Shown: piece by piece, positions 30,889 to 44,227 of the stretch
Position numbering within the stretch: the stretch's first letter is position 1
Layout of the letters: each line of letters begins with the position of its first letter
Assembly (NCBI GenBank): GCA_025617745.1
Contig: CM046864.1
Coordinates: forward strand, 23,663,152-23,727,151
DNA from: Heliocidaris erythrogramma
Lineage: Eukaryota; Echinodermata; Echinoidea; Camarodonta; Echinometridae
Length of the DNA stretch: 64,000 bases
Reading direction: 5' to 3'
Made by a program: the position numbers and the translations under genes
Notes under the pieces: generated by a model
The model's database searches: none
What the model saw: only the letters and a program-made list of their open reading frames with translations
What the model was told of the DNA's origin: nothing

Positions 30889-33800
30889 ATGGAACGAATT
30901 AGGAAGTGAGGTAAACGTCAGTTTTGCCCTTGAATGGCCAGAGGGCCCGGTCAAGCATGAAGCTGTCCAGCCCAGCCTTTTCCGGTCTTCAGATGTGATT
31001 GAGCCATCTCATGTCCCGTCAAGAAATTAAGCATGAAATCTACCTTAGATGGTGACATGCTACGAACCAGTGTAATTCTATCAGAAATTACGTTAACTAG
31101 AAAGAAAAGGGTCGATCTCGCGGTGCGTTTGCACTGTCAGTAAGGCCTCATCCGTCCCTAGAGCCATATGCTGTGCACTATGCCCTACCAATCTTCAAAA
31201 TATGTTTTACATGTACCGGTATTTACAATAATACGGAATACAATTGAATTATGTTTCTGATTTATGCCGTCAGTGTACAGTATTGTGCGATTCCGTAATG
31301 CAATGTTTCCCATGGAAATGGAAGAAAAAGATCTGCAAAGAGATATTTGTGCAACTACTCTCCACACTCTTCTGCTTCCGTAAACATACCCATATCAAAA
31401 CTGAAATATAAAGCTTACATTATTTTCTTACACTTAACACAATATTTACAGTACGGCTAGCTACATGTAGCAAGCCATCATCTATAGGGATAGATGACGT
31501 TACTGCGAAGGCGTTGTATTTTTTCCCCTGGATTTTGGCAAATGTCCTTTCTCGGCAAGTCACCTATTTCAAAGGAGATTACCACTGCACCAAGATTTCA
31601 CGTAAATGCATTTTGAAAGAGACAAACAAATTCAGCGCATGACGAATGAAGTGCAGTGGGAACGCAGTTCGAAGAATACACCGGAGGCTTTAAGAATGAT
31701 TATCAAGTATGGTGCCCAAATTATAACTGTGAAGTCCCTCGTTTCGTAAACATGCGAGAAATTGCAACCCTGGCTTGGCTTTGGACAGTGGTATAATGAC
31801 AAAGACATGGCATGAGGGGACATTTTTGCTCCCTGGGCAGTTTACCCAATTACAAGCGCCTCGATCTTTAGTCTTCTGGTCAAAAAGTGCATCTGATACT
31901 GACAACAGCCTGATTTTGTAGAGTTTATGTCACTTACAGACGCCCACATTGACTGGACCATCTATCTTTCGCACAATTTATTCCATCCAGAAATTACCTT
32001 GGGCTACCCTTTTTCTGCAGGTCCAAAGCCTGTGTAGGCCTATGCTGGGGCTTACAGTTCATAAAGTTGATCCTATATTCAGACCACATTTTAGCATCGT
32101 AATCTGAATCATCAACTGACAGTATGAGATTGAAAAACTGATGAAAATAATCCACGAGATTATAGAGAAATAGTTTACATGATAATTAAATATTTCAGAA
32201 GGACAGGAATCCATCACATGATAACGACCCGTTTAATTGTTCTATTCTGTTGTATTCTCTGTCGCTCGATAGCGATGGCTTTGTGACTTATGGGTGAGTC
32301 ATGTCAAATGATATCCGACCAAAACTCCACTCTCAGAAGTGGCGTTTATCATATGGTCACGACACTGGACCATTATTATTTTTTTACAGAAATGTGGAAT
32401 CGAAAACAAAAATTGAAATTCGAGACGGTATTCGGCCCCGATGTCACATTTGAAAATAAGGGCGAAATGCCAACGAAATGTAAATTCTATGATAGAGATA
32501 CCACTACTGAAACCTTCTCTCCTGAAATACAGCCAGATGTAAAATCCCACTGGCTTCTCCATCGCGTTACGTGATATCCAAATATCTTCCAGGAAGTTAT
32601 TTTTAAGAGCGATAGCACATTTTTGCTGTTGTTTTTTTTTCTTCTTCACAAATGTCTTGAAAATACAATCATTTACATTTACAAACCTATTTTAGACTTA
32701 GATACATACACACACATAATTATTTTATATATATATTTATATATATATACGTGTGCGTGGGTGTGTGTGCTTTTATACAACTGTAAGTAAATATCATAAT
32801 TATGCAACAGCTTTGGCAACTCCTACTTCTAAGCCAGTGCCCCGGTTTGGATTCCAGGCGGAAGCATTTGTTCAACCTTTGCAAACATTTGAAAATGAAA
32901 CTTTTTCATGTTTTTGTGGGAAGAAATTTCGAATAATTTTCATTTCTGTGCATCCTTGCAGTAGGTATTGTATGGTCACTACTTCCCTCGTTTTCCGTTA
33001 CACAACCTCGACCTGACGAAGGTACGGTTGCTTCCCTTGAAAATACTTTGGCCAAGTGGACTGGATACATATCACTCTCAAGGTTGATGAACATCTACAC
33101 CTAACGCTGATTCAGCTGCTCCCTTGAAACACTTCAAATCTTACTGTGCAGAGAGGTTTTGCTTTTTCCAAAACACAAGCAATGCTTACTTTTCAAAAAC
33201 GCCTAAAAATCTTTACTTTAACCACGCCTTATGTTATAAAATGTAGTGTACGAAAATTGTAGGAATAATTACCCTTTTGAATGATACCAATAAATTATTA
33301 AAACTGACACCATCTGACACCAGAATAATTATTGTGAATATAAATGAGTTTATCATTAGTCCTTTACAGTTCTATTCGTCATTCGCCTACCTTTGTTTAA
33401 TGATAATATATTTGTACATAATTTTGAAAAAATTAGATAAAAGTGGCATGCCATAACTATTGAATATTACGTGTAAGAAAGCTTGATCAATGCTTTAAAT
33501 CGTTATTTGAATTGACCACTACATTTTAATTGATGGATTAGTGTGTCATTGAACATACCTAGCGTTTTCGTCACATGTGATGACACCGGCACAGCAGTAG
33601 TTGTAAATGTTCTCCTACCCAATCACACTTCATGGATGTTTCTCGCTACACCATGACTAGGAATGTATTGTTGCTATTTTTTTCAAGAATTATAAATAGT
33701 GTATGATAATTCTGGCCAGTAACAGGTATGATAAAATTGTTCAAAATATGTGTATCCCTTGCTCTTTTACCCAATTCAATATTCCATGTCTTAATCTACT

Positions 33801-34675
33801 CCCTCTCTCTTTCTGGATTTTTAAAAACACATTTTTTTTGTTTAAATACAAGCTTAATATTTCGTTTATTTGATTACTTTATATGTCCCCCCCCCAACCA
33901 AAAAAAAACAACAAAAAACAACAACAACAACAACAACAACAACAAAAAAACCCGAATAAATAGATAAAAAGATGACTGAAAAAAAATAAAAACATATATG
34001 CAAAAGGCATCAAAAAGAAAGAATTACTGATATAAAATCGTAATAGATGAAATGTAATGTTTTGTATTAATTAATAAACAAGCCTCTATTGTTTCCTTTA
34101 TATTTGTTTGTGTTAAGAAATGATTTTGCCAAACTTTCTTGTTTTCTTTCAATTTCTTTCCATGTCTTTCATTCCCTTTATAATATGTCCCCGTTACATT
34201 TCTGTAAGGATCCTTTATGGATTAGGTCAGCCGTGAAAAAAATATTTGTTCTATTCCTTGCAAATTCTATAACGAGAACAATACAACTTGCATTTTTTAC
34301 ATCTTCAACAACAAAAAAACGTCAGGTCGTATTACAGACTCGTAAATGTATATCCTTTGTTCAAAGGGTTAGCTATAGACGGACTTACGTCAATGCAGTT
34401 GTGATTGAGTATATAGAACACAGGTTATCATTAGAAGGGCAAATAGATAAAGATTCTTGAAGCGACCTAACCCCGCCCCTTCCCTCGACTCGCTTTACTT
34501 TGTCGCTTCGAGACACACAGGTGCTGAGACCACGACCTTTTTCTAGTCTCTGAGGTTAGACCCAAGCAAAAAAGCTAGTTTTACCCCCTTAAAAGCATGG
34601 GTTTAATTAAACCCCAGTGGCATTACTGCAATGCATCACAGGGTTTGCCGAACAAAATAATCTACAATGTATGAT
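30889..34675. other. no gene established
   Basis: AT-rich DNA with a few GC-richer blocks (about 31.7-31.95 kb). (TA)n and CA-type runs at about 32707-32768; (CAA)n at 33909-33946. The plus frame 32391-32574 follows an acceptor-like TTTTTTTACAG and is reported separately. GGGTTTAATTAAACCC near 34601 is a 16-bp palindrome. Confidence 0.4.
32391..32574 (+). other. weak candidate 3' terminal exon
   Basis: After TATTTTTTTACAG (AG at 32389-32390) the frame reads MWNRKQKLKF...FENKGEMPTKCKF...HRVT and stops at TGA (32572-32574). The composition is protein-like, but the opposite strand is also open and no partner exon was found. No family recognised. Confidence 0.2.
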
Positions 34676-34742
34676 ATTGATAATAATGATGATGATGACG
34701 ATGATGATAATGATGATATTGATGATGACGACGATGATGATA
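34676..34742. repeat. (GAT)n microsatellite
   Basis: GATAATGATGATGATGACGA-type repeats over about 65 bases. Confidence 0.9.
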
Positions 34743-34935
34743 AAATAATGTCATAGAAATCATCGTAAAAGAAAATAAAAATAGCGCTGGTCAATGAAAT
34801 TCAGAACATTATGTTAATATAAGTGCATAATAATTATTTTTAAAAATATGCATTTTTTAATTTCACCATTTTTTTAAAGAACGCTTTTGAATTGCAATTT
34901 ATGATAATGTATTATAATGGCTATTTTACCCTCGC

Positions 34936-35105
34936 TTAATGGTGATCAAAGGATGCACCAAAGTTGATCATCAACGGTTTTCTTCTCCCGTGGTGATCAT
35001 CAATGGTTTTCTTCCGCTGTGGTCGTCATCAATGATTTCATCTACCATCACTACAACGAAGACGTCTAATATTGCTCACCAGTGATCACCATTAACCTTT
35101 TATTG
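34936..35105. repeat. 170-bp inverted-repeat element with internal 30-bp tandem units
   Basis: TTAATGGTGATCA (34936-34948) and TGATCACCATTAA (35093-35105) are exact inverted ends. Inside, the unit TGATCATCAAyGGTTTTCTT plus CTGTGG or CCGTGG occurs twice and a third degenerate copy follows. The TTAA at both tips may be the target. Confidence 0.65.
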
Positions 35106-36966
35106 GCAGGATCGCAGGCTTGCCACGGGTTTCAATCGCCACAAAGAGAAGGAACCAATTAACGGAAGGATTGCACTGTGCCTTTCAATAGATTCCAGGA
35201 ATCACCAACTTTCAGTCTTAATTTGCTTCATGACACTTTTGTCACCTGTATGTGGTAGTTTTATATTTGAACTTTAGTATTAAACTAGAATTTATGGATA
35301 AAAGCAAAAACTAAGAAATAATGTGACAAAGGGGTATTACCTGAGAAGCAAATAAAAAAGTAACATTAAAGTCGCCAGTAAATGCGCGTCTGATTGTCAT
35401 CATTGTTATTAGTAAATAAGTGTCAGATCGTCACCACTGATGTGGATAGTGACCGTCTCTAACAGCTACGATCACCGAAAAAAATGTTTGTGCAACAAAA
35501 CTAGCGCCAAAAACAAACGAGATGAAGGCCCTCGGCGCGACTGCCGTGTCGGCTTACAAACGATAAGATAGGGGGATTCTGGTAGCATAACCTGACGCTG
35601 TTTCCCGCCCAAAGCGTGAATTCACAAAAGAATAGCGCTTACCAAAAGAGAGAGAGAAAAAAAACCTAGGCGATGATACAAGCAACGAAAACGGAAGCAT
35701 TGCTTTCCTCCACAAGAGATCCACCCCTTTCCACTCTTACTCTTTTAATCTTACTCTGTGTTTATTTACCTACTTGATGTAGATTCCCTTTAAACTGTTG
35801 TTTTCGTCACCTTTTCTGCTTAAGTGAAACTTGATGAAACTTTAATTAATTCATGTATCTATTTATATATTTGTTTATGTATTCTTGTATTCATTTTTTT
35901 CATTGACTATATAGCTTTTTAGTTTACCTGTTATTCATTTAAGTTAGTTATCTGTCACTTGAATCATTTATTTATTTATTTATTTACTTGTTTTAGAGGG
36001 CTCTCATTCAATTCTTGTTCCCTAAGCAATTTTCCTGATTACCCATTCTTTTAGCTGAAAATACACCTTCTTCATCTCACATTTTTGCAATGTCCGTATA
36101 TTTGTATCATGTTTATTTCAAAGATCCTGACAGAGCATTCGTTACATTTTCAGACTCCATGCTATATACTTACGAAATACTTTAAAGTAAATTTGATATG
36201 GTATATTCATAAAGGTTATACATCCCCTGAATGTGCATCGAAATTTTCCAAACTACTGCACGTTTAATATGCAAGGGACTTTGATTTTAGTTTCGGCTAG
36301 CGAGCTCTCGCTCCAGTGGTTGTATAAAGTACATTAACTCAAGCGATTTCATAAAGCATAGCGTATCAATATTAGACAGAGGTGGCCAGGTGTATAGGCC
36401 TTTAGGGAGTTTTTAATATTTAAAGGCAATTCTCGCCTTAAGCTTCATTTTTTTTTCCTACGGAAAATTCCTATGTTGTGTATACTGTAACTCAACTATG
36501 ATTACTTTTTTTCGTTATGTCTAAATTCCATCAAGGCTTTAATATCGAATAGAGAATACAACCCAATGGTTATCATGATTACATTTTTTACAACCAGGGA
36601 CAAAAGATACAATGTCTACCAATTCATTCCTCATTGGTCAAATAACACCATGTGACCGTGCAAAAAAAGTGATAACACACGGCAAAAAGGCTCTAAAGCA
36701 CGGATGAGCTGCGCGTACGCGTACCTCTGGTGCGTGCAAACTTAAAACGCAATGAAATCGCGTAGTTTAATTGTCATTTTAGCGCAGGGATTACATGCGC
36801 GCACTGAAACGCGCATGACTTTTGTTGGCTGCGCTTATGTGATGTCATCCAGGAAAGCAAATGGCAGCCTCCATGACTGTGCGACTCTTGGCGTTTCTAT
36901 GGGGTTCGTACGGTTCGTAACCATTTTTATAGACTTCATAATCATATTGCCGACCAGTTTTATAAA
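35106..36966. other. no gene recognised
   Basis: A GC-richer, CpG-containing stretch at about 36660-36920 and another at 35450-35640 stand out. (TTTA)n occurs near 35958-35985. No supported exon. Confidence 0.4.
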
Positions 36967-37136
36967 ACTATTAATACATGGTTGTGAGTTCGTGCATTAG
37001 TGCGATCTGGCAACATGCAGGTTTTTATCGTGGTGTCAAACACACTCGGCTTGCGCCTCGTGCGTATAGTACACCACGATAAAAACCTTTGTGTTTACAG
37101 ATCGCACCAACGCACTCCCAACCATGTATTAATAGT
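36967..37136. repeat. 170-bp hairpin MITE
   Basis: ACTATTAATACATGGTTG at the left and its inverse at the right end are near-perfect. The pairing continues through GTGCGATCTG/CAGATCGCAC and GGTTTTTATCGTGGTGT/ACACCACGATAAAAACC. The short loop contains ACTCGGCTTGCGCCTCGTGC. Noncoding. Confidence 0.75.
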
Positions 37137-38249
37137 ATATTATTTCGCAGTTGTACTGAGAGTTGCAAGCGCATCAAGCTTTATGCTTCTGTTAACCATG
37201 TATTCAGTTTGTAAGTTAATCTTGTATTGAATAAAAAAAAACATGTATTCATGTAGCATTCATGAGCATGAAATAAAATATGGATATGATGCTATAGAAA
37301 CCAATAAATCAAATTAAATAAAGTGTTAAATAATCAACCGTTTAGAATGACCTCTACACTGGTTCTTTCATATGACAATCATGCGACCAATACTACAACC
37401 TTTTTTAATGTCTACGTTCTATTTGTCCTGGGGTATAGGAGGGGAAAATGGCGGCCCAATCAATGGCTGTATACTATTTTCCAAACTGCTTTTAAACTGG
37501 CGCCTCTGACTTGTTCCCTACACATTCACTTCCAGGGAGCATCGAATTAACAACTTATTCGATGTGACACGATCCTTTAATGTTATTAAGATGTTTGTTG
37601 CCTCGCTTTCGGGTTCGCTTTTTCTGCCCCCAAACCGAGACTTCGTCCTCAAATAAGAACGTCTCAACGAAATTACCGAATGCGGAGAAAGAAAGAGGTT
37701 ATAAAAGTGGAATAACAGAATTTCGCACGCACAGCTAAAAGCCCAGTTTTGCCAACTGCAATGATAGCGATTGCCTTTCAAAAGTTCCGACATATTCATT
37801 CGTATGGAGAAACATAATTGTACATATTCCCATATTTTCCCATTTTGTACCCATCCAAGTCTGTAAACCCCAATCTCGCTTTCTATCTTGGTGGCAATAT
37901 CGTATCGATTATCATCATCATTATTTGTATTCTCTCATTTATTCAGCCTTTCTGTCTTGTTTACCGTTCTCTATAACTCTTTCACTTTATCTATATACGG
38001 CTTTGTCACTCCCAGCCGCCCCCCCCCCCCCCCTCTACCTATCTACCTATCTCTCTCCCTTTCCCTCTTCTCCGTCTCTTTGTCACTCTCTCTAGCTTCC
38101 ATATTCTTTCACCTTTCTATGCTTATTTCTCATTATTTTGCGTATCAACAACCTACTTTTATTGTTTTGTTTGCATATATCTCATACCCCCTTTCTTTTC
38201 CTCCTTTTTTCATTTAACCATGCCTACTTTTTTTCATCATTTTAATTTC
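37137..38249. other. no gene recognised; CT-rich tract
   Basis: Unique AT-rich DNA to about 37.88 kb, then pyrimidine-rich DNA with a poly-C run at about 38019-38033 and CT repeats to about 38100. Confidence 0.45.
37146..37190. repeat. short dispersed segment shared with 19.56 kb
   Basis: TAGTTGTACTGAGAGTTGCA-like sequence and CAAGCTTTATGCTT resemble TAGTTGTAGTGAGGGCTACA and GAGCTTCATGCTT at about 19557-19597. They may be ends of one repeat family; too short to classify. Confidence 0.35.
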
Positions 38250-38814
38250 ATATATGAAGAGCTTACTTGCAAAAGGCCCTAAATCCATTTTTTATCATAT
38301 GGCACTTTTTTATATGCCTTAATAGAGATTCACCATGTGCATCAAACTGGCTATATTTCAACTTCTAAAAGTTTCAGGAAGTTTGTTAAAAAATGAGATG
38401 AAAATTATGTTTTCTTTCAAAAGGCTCTAAATCCAAAACACTTTTCTTGCAAAAAGCCCTATATCCATTGATCTATCCTGCATCCTGATTGGCTAAGAGA
38501 ATAGGTTTTTGGCATGAATGACCAATCACGCGCCTCCACACAACACACAACCATCTATCCAGAGACTCTGTGAGAATCTTTCCAGCTTTTTGACATTTTT
38601 TATGGGAATTAAATACACAAAATTCCTTAGTTTATCAAGATCTTGAAAATTACTACAACAATGGAGCTTGCAGATATAACCAACAATCCCAGAAAAAAAG
38701 AAAGAAAAATTAAATGAAATGATATCTTATTGGATGTACATGAGTAGGTGATATGAGGATGGTGTGATATTGAAAAAGGTTCAGCAGGTGCTGTTAACTC
38801 TAATGACATGAATA

Positions 38815-39235
38815 ATACAGCCATGACAAAGATGATGGTGATGATGCTACTGTTAGTGATGGTGATGTTGATGATGATGGTGATGATGCTACTGTTAGTG
38901 ATGGTGATGTTGATGATGACAGTGACAAATGTGATGATGGTAGAAATGGTGATAGAGATAATGATAATAGTGGTGGCAATGATAATGGCGATAAAGGTAT
39001 TTACGATCTCCATAATGACGATGATGATGGTGATGGTTATGATGGTGATGATAATGGCAATAATGATGATAACAACAATGATGATGTTAGTTATGATGAT
39101 GTTGATGCTGATTTCATTCATGTGTATGATGGTGTGATGCTGAATGTTCTGATGATGGCAATGGTGTGATGACGATGGCAATTATACGGGTGATAATGAT
39201 GGTATTGGTTACGTGATGTGATGTTGATTATGATG
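38815..39235. repeat. (GATGGT)n minisatellite with a 48-bp duplication
   Basis: TGATGGTGATGATGCTACTG followed by TTAGTGATGGTGATGTTGATGA occurs twice in tandem near 38832-38927, within 400 bases of GAT-rich sequence. Long Met/Val/Ile frames on both strands are artefacts of this period. Confidence 0.85.
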
Positions 39236-39276
39236 ATGCATTCTACTCTGGATACAGTAGATATTGTTTTTATTTT

Positions 39277-39545
39277 GAGCAAATCTGCTTTATTAAGGGC
39301 AGATAATGACTGGCTACTGTCAGTAGACAATACAAATTATCTTTGGAATCGACTTAAAAATGTTGCTATATCAGGCAAGGTTTATCCGAGCAAAGCAAAT
39401 ATTTTATGCAGTTATCTAGAGCAAGTCTGCTTTATTTTTAAGGTTATTTTTAAGGTCAGATGATGATTTTCAATAAGTCACCCCAATTATCTTTCGAAGT
39501 TTAAATTTTGATTGATTTTATAATGTTGCTATATCAGGCAAGGTT
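39277..39545. repeat. diverged tandem duplication, period 140-165 bp
   Basis: GAGCAAATCTGCTTTATT (39277) and GAGCAAGTCTGCTTTATT (39419), and GTTGCTATATCAGGCAAGGT at 39362 and 39525, mark two copies inside the 38.25-39.93 kb element. Confidence 0.7.
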
Positions 39546-39931
39546 TATTATAACCCATTGAACATAGGCAGGTGGAGCAGCACAAGAGGTTAGGTGAACA
39601 AGGGCGGTTGATTTTGGGTTCATAAGAAAAAAAATTAATGCGTAAATTACTATTATCATTCAAGACTTTTCTTGCAAAAAGCCCTAAATCCCACTTTTCT
39701 TGCAAAAGACCCTAAATCCAAAAAATAATAAATATAAAAAATCATATAAAATATTTGACGGCCGCAGGATTTTTAAAATTGTGATTATTGTTACTTGTGG
39801 TGATGTCTCTTAAACATACATGAAGATCTTCTTGAATGAAATCATAGAACTGTGTGAAACAAAAAATCTCGATTTACTAAGAAGTAGGTAAAGTGGATTT
39901 AGGGCCTTTTGCAAGAAAACTCTTCATATAT

Positions 39932-40899
39932 TTCTTTTCGTATATCCATATATTCATTCCATTATTTCCTCTCCCCATCCCCTCCTTTCTTGATATCTGT
40001 TAGGCCTGCATTTAAGAAAAGAAATACAGTCTATAACATGGACATGATGTTTCCTTCTCAACAGCAATCCCCCAAAAACAGAGAAAAAAGAAACAATACC
40101 AACAAGAACTGAAATAAATAACCGCCAAATAAAATAAATAAAGTTACTGGTATGGCCTAACAATATCAACATACTGAAATCAAGCTAAAATGTAAATGTA
40201 CATAAATGTGGGCAAATATTTGGAGAATATTCTCAGTATGAAAAGGGTACTGGAATAAATTAGAGAATCTCTTGATGAAAACATCTTACTGTTTCGTGGC
40301 AAAAATACGAGAGTAGTTATCAACATTCAATACATTAAAATAACAAGGTTAAGAATTACATTTCTCGTATAAGTAAGAGGCGTTGTATATTTAAGTAATA
40401 CTAATCTGCTGTTTTATGCTTTGTTTGTACCGGGAAAATACCCCCGAAAGCACTTATAAAATTAGATTCTTTGCACTAAACCTGTCACGTTATGATTGAA
40501 AACATAAAACTGTTTCGTTTATATTCCTTTACGATTTGACATGAATAAATCAAACTGCATTTTATTAATGACGGTTGTGAGTTGTGGTACGCGGGGGGGG
40601 GGGGGGGGGCACTATTCGACTTTTATTCATATTTCCTTTGAAATCATGATAATTTTATTAAATAGAGAACATCACTTCGCCAGCCAACCCGGCTTCTTAT
40701 TAGGAACATACCATGCAAGTGGAGCGTGACAAAAACGTAGCAAATTCGAATGCATGGGCACATTTCGCAACATGGGTTTAAAATTATGATTTTACAGCCC
40801 ACACGGCCCATGCCCTATTTCAAACAAGTTTTTTATGCACACATATTCACATTTATCGGCACGAGCATACGAGACCCGCTTCAGAAGACAAATTTGAAA
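39932..40899. other. no gene recognised; poly-G run
   Basis: AT-rich DNA with a 20-base G run at about 40590-40609. Confidence 0.45.
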
Positions 40900-41035
40900 T
40901 ACTGGGTAAGTAGCGTAGTAAGTAGGGTAGTAATACTGGGTAAGTAGCGTAGTAAGTAGCGTAGTAATACTGGGTAAGTAGCGTAGTAAGTAGCGTAGTA
41001 ATACTGGGTAAGTAGCGTAGTAAGTAGCGGAGTAA
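40900..41035. repeat. 34-bp minisatellite, four copies
   Basis: The unit ACTGGGTAAGTAGCGTAGTA plus AGTAGCGTAGTAAT repeats four times with one or two substitutions per copy. The unit is not a multiple of three, so the minus frames across it shift and repeat. Confidence 0.9.
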
Positions 41036-42264
41036 TACTTTATATATTCCATGCATCCATGCATCCCCCTTTATATTCTTATTCGGAGAAGCGATGTCAC
41101 TACAACCATAGCTATTCCAACTGTATAAGCAACGGCAATACAAATAAAATATACACAAAGGGTATACAAATTGCTTGAAAGAAGGTGCTCTGGTATAGGT
41201 AGGTCAACAGTGGCATGGAATAAAACTTTAGCGAGATGAATAACGTTGAGAAACATTATACGGAATTTGAGAGGAATTCAGGTGTTCATGTTTAAAAAAA
41301 AAAAAAAAACAATTAAAAATAGATTTAAAAAAAAATGAAAGGTTACCTCTTTAAAAAAAAAAAATAAATAAATAAACTATGTATTTAACGTTTTCTTAGA
41401 AATACAATTGTCGGTTAGTTTCGCATATCTAGAACAATTTCAAAATCAAAAGTTCCGGGGCCCAATTTTGACAAGTGTTGGCACTAATGACTTTCTTTAA
41501 CATTACATGTAAACTAGGATGACAAAAAAACAAAGGCAGAGCTCATTATTGTTTTTTGATGAATTACTAAAAAGTATTGTTACTGTACAAAAACAAGTTA
41601 TTTCAAATAAACAAAACTAAGGAAAATAAAATAAAGGGTAGTTATTTTTCCTAAAAACAGATTTCACAAACTGCATTTTTCAGTACCATACTAAGTTAAA
41701 TGGCCTTTAAAACGTAGACAGGAACGCTCTAACTTATATGCAGACACGCGGTTCACCCACACACACACACAATTATTGCTCATACACTGTTGCACAGACT
41801 GTACAAAAATGCATGAAGGTCAATTCTTCTGTTGTCTTGTTCTGGTTATAAAAGCCACAACAAAAAGTTAAATTTACTATTTTAGATAATGTATTTCTTG
41901 CATGACCGGTTTACCAAAATGAAAGAATGGATGTAGAAAAAAATGCATTCGCCCGGCATCCCGTGAGATTCAGTGCAGGCCCTAGGTAAAGCATTTTTTT
42001 AATATCAGAAATCAATCAGTGTGTGGGTCTGCAGTGTATTAAGCCGGAAGTCAGAAATCGACATACATGTACGCAACTTAATGTTTACCTAAGTTGTGTT
42101 TATTTTCATAAATAAACCAAGATGAATGTGATTGCGTCTTCTATATTCCTGTGCCTAAATTTAATTAAGTTCATGGTTGAAACTGTTCTTAAAATATCAT
42201 GATAATCAGAATTAAAAAAAAAACAACCTACATCTACATGCTACATGTAATTGACTTATTTTGC
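41036..42264. other. AT-rich DNA, no gene recognised
   Basis: A-rich runs at 41295-41310 and 41352-41365; no coding or RNA feature supported. Confidence 0.45.
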
Positions 42265-42900
42265 CTTTAAGCTTTGACCTAACAACCAAAAAGTCTGATC
42301 ACTCTCTTCAAAGTTATGAATACAAAAATGATGAGATATACTAACAATATTAACACTATTTCATGCATATTGACATCTACGACCTTTCACCCTTCACCTA
42401 CTTAATCCCAAATCTAATCACTTCTTCTAACTTTGGTGATGCATACTAGTCTCTAATACAAAGTCTTAAGCTAATGGCTCACATTTTTCAAGATATATTG
42501 CGATAATGAGGCTAAAAACCTGGAATTTCAAGGTGAATGACCTATATAACCGTTCAACTTTGACCTAGTTACCCCCCAAATCTAATCGGATCGTTTTCCT
42601 ATGGTGAAATATACTAGCACCAAGTTCATACCTGAAATGGTTCTTGAGATATTGCGTTAACGAGGCTAAAACCTGAAATTTCATAAACATTGACCTCCAT
42701 GATATTTGACCTTTGACCTACGTAACCAAAAGGCCAATCAGATCATTTTCTTATTAGGATTCATAATAGCACCAAGTTTGAAGTTCATACCTCAAATCGT
42801 TCTTGATATATCGCGTTAAGGAGAAAGCGGGACGGACGGACTGACAACTAGAAAACATGATACCTCCGGCACCAACGTCGGTTGGCGAAGGCATAAAAAG
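42265..42900 (+). repeat. tandem TTTGACCTA-type dispersed repeat with GGACGGACGGAC end
   Basis: Three to four degenerate units of about 115-180 bp, each with TTTGACCTA, CAAATCTAATC or similar, CACCAAGTTCATAC and GATATTGCGTTAACGAGG. The last leads into GGGACGGACGGACTGACAAC, then CATGATACCTCCGGCACCAA and GGCATAAAAAG. This end is characteristic of a repeat spread through many invertebrate genomes. Noncoding. Confidence 0.65.
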
Positions 42901-44227
42901 AAGTTGATAATTTAGTTTCTTGAATATAGTTTTAAGTATAGAACACGTCATATTACTTTGAAAGCAGCTGTCTAGGGGCTATTCTGAATGATTGGTGGTA
43001 GGATGTTAACGACTGTGATCAAAGTGGTGTTTTCGAATCACTAAAGTTGTTTTAAAGAAACAAAAGGGACAGGACGCTTTAGCAATTCAGCATTTGGGCA
43101 AAAGTTGTCTAATTTTGTACTCATATTTGAAATAAGAGAACAATTTTCAGGAGCAATTATCTCCATCGGACAAACTTTCTATAGCATTCCTCCGCATTGG
43201 GATGAAAAATAATGAGACAGCTCATAAAGTACTTTCCAACTTGACAAGAAGTCAACCTTCTTTTCACTTGTTGGTGGTTTGATATCTTGTTTTTCACTAA
43301 ACCAATGCACTTTGCAAATACCACCTGCTATACAGAATCAGTAAATGTGAAATTTATCTTTGCGACTTCGCTCTCCGCAAAAACCGCGTGCATTTCTCTT
43401 CGTCGTCTAGCCCTTGAAGAGCTGCCAATGTGGAGTTAACATTTGAACCACGCCCGAAAAAGAAAGAAGAAAAAAAAAAAACATCGTACAATGCCCACAA
43501 TTCGCACTAACTATGCGCAGTAATACATTCAAAATGTCGAACACATTTGATGAGTGCTCGCTATGAAATGATCAACTGATCAATGGCCCAAGAAAAGTTA
43601 TATTCCCCCTAACACATTACGCCATCACATTCGTAATGATATGATATAAATGAACTTGAATGGGAAATGGTATTGAAGAGAGGCATATTAAAGGTTTTCT
43701 TCTGTTCATCTGGCAATCTACTGGGGGGGGGGGGGGGGGGGGGTTAATTAAAAAACCTATTCACCACAGTACAATGTGATTTATTTAATGACATGACCGT
43801 TACTTCATTTAGAGGGAAAATCAACCCTGATTAAATGTAGGTTTTAAAAGAAGTAGAAAACTTAAGGAGCATGTCAATGAAGGTCAAATCAAAATACGAT
43901 GAGAAATAAGAAGTTATGATTTTTCTAAAAGTTGTAATCAATCAAAAATAAATTGACAACTCAGTGACTAATCTTAACTGCGAGCTCCTATCCAATTTGC
44001 CCTGTACCCCAAGATCACTGATTTCCATTTTATGTAAAGCATACATGTGCATTGGATAAAATGTTTGCACGTATGCTTTTACTCAAACCTGTCATGAAAC
44101 AAATCCATTCCTTCATCATAAATAAGAAAATGACAATTTATGAAATGTTATGTAGTGAGCAAATGGGAGTGGTGCGCACAAGATACATCACGGAGTTGCC
44201 AGAGTGTGCTTCATTACAACTTGGTAG
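42901..44227. other. no gene recognised; poly-G run
   Basis: A G run of about 21 bases at 43723-43743. A GC-richer piece lies at 43365-43460. No supported exon or RNA gene. Confidence 0.45.

Larger units (their letters stand above)
38250..39931. mobile_element. 1.68-kb inverted-repeat element with repeated GCAAAAGGCCCTAAATCCA motif
   Basis: Ends ATATATGAAGAGcTTaCTTG (38250) and its inverse at 39931 match over about 42 bases, including GCAAAAGGCCCTAAATCCA. The same motif recurs in direct orientation near 38443, 39668 and 39701. The interior holds a GATGAT minisatellite and further local duplications. No transposase frame; a non-autonomous element of unknown superfamily. Confidence 0.7.

Noticed and set aside
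38627..39181. 184-codon minus-strand frame
   Set aside because: Artefact of the three-base period of the GATGAT minisatellite, open on both strands.
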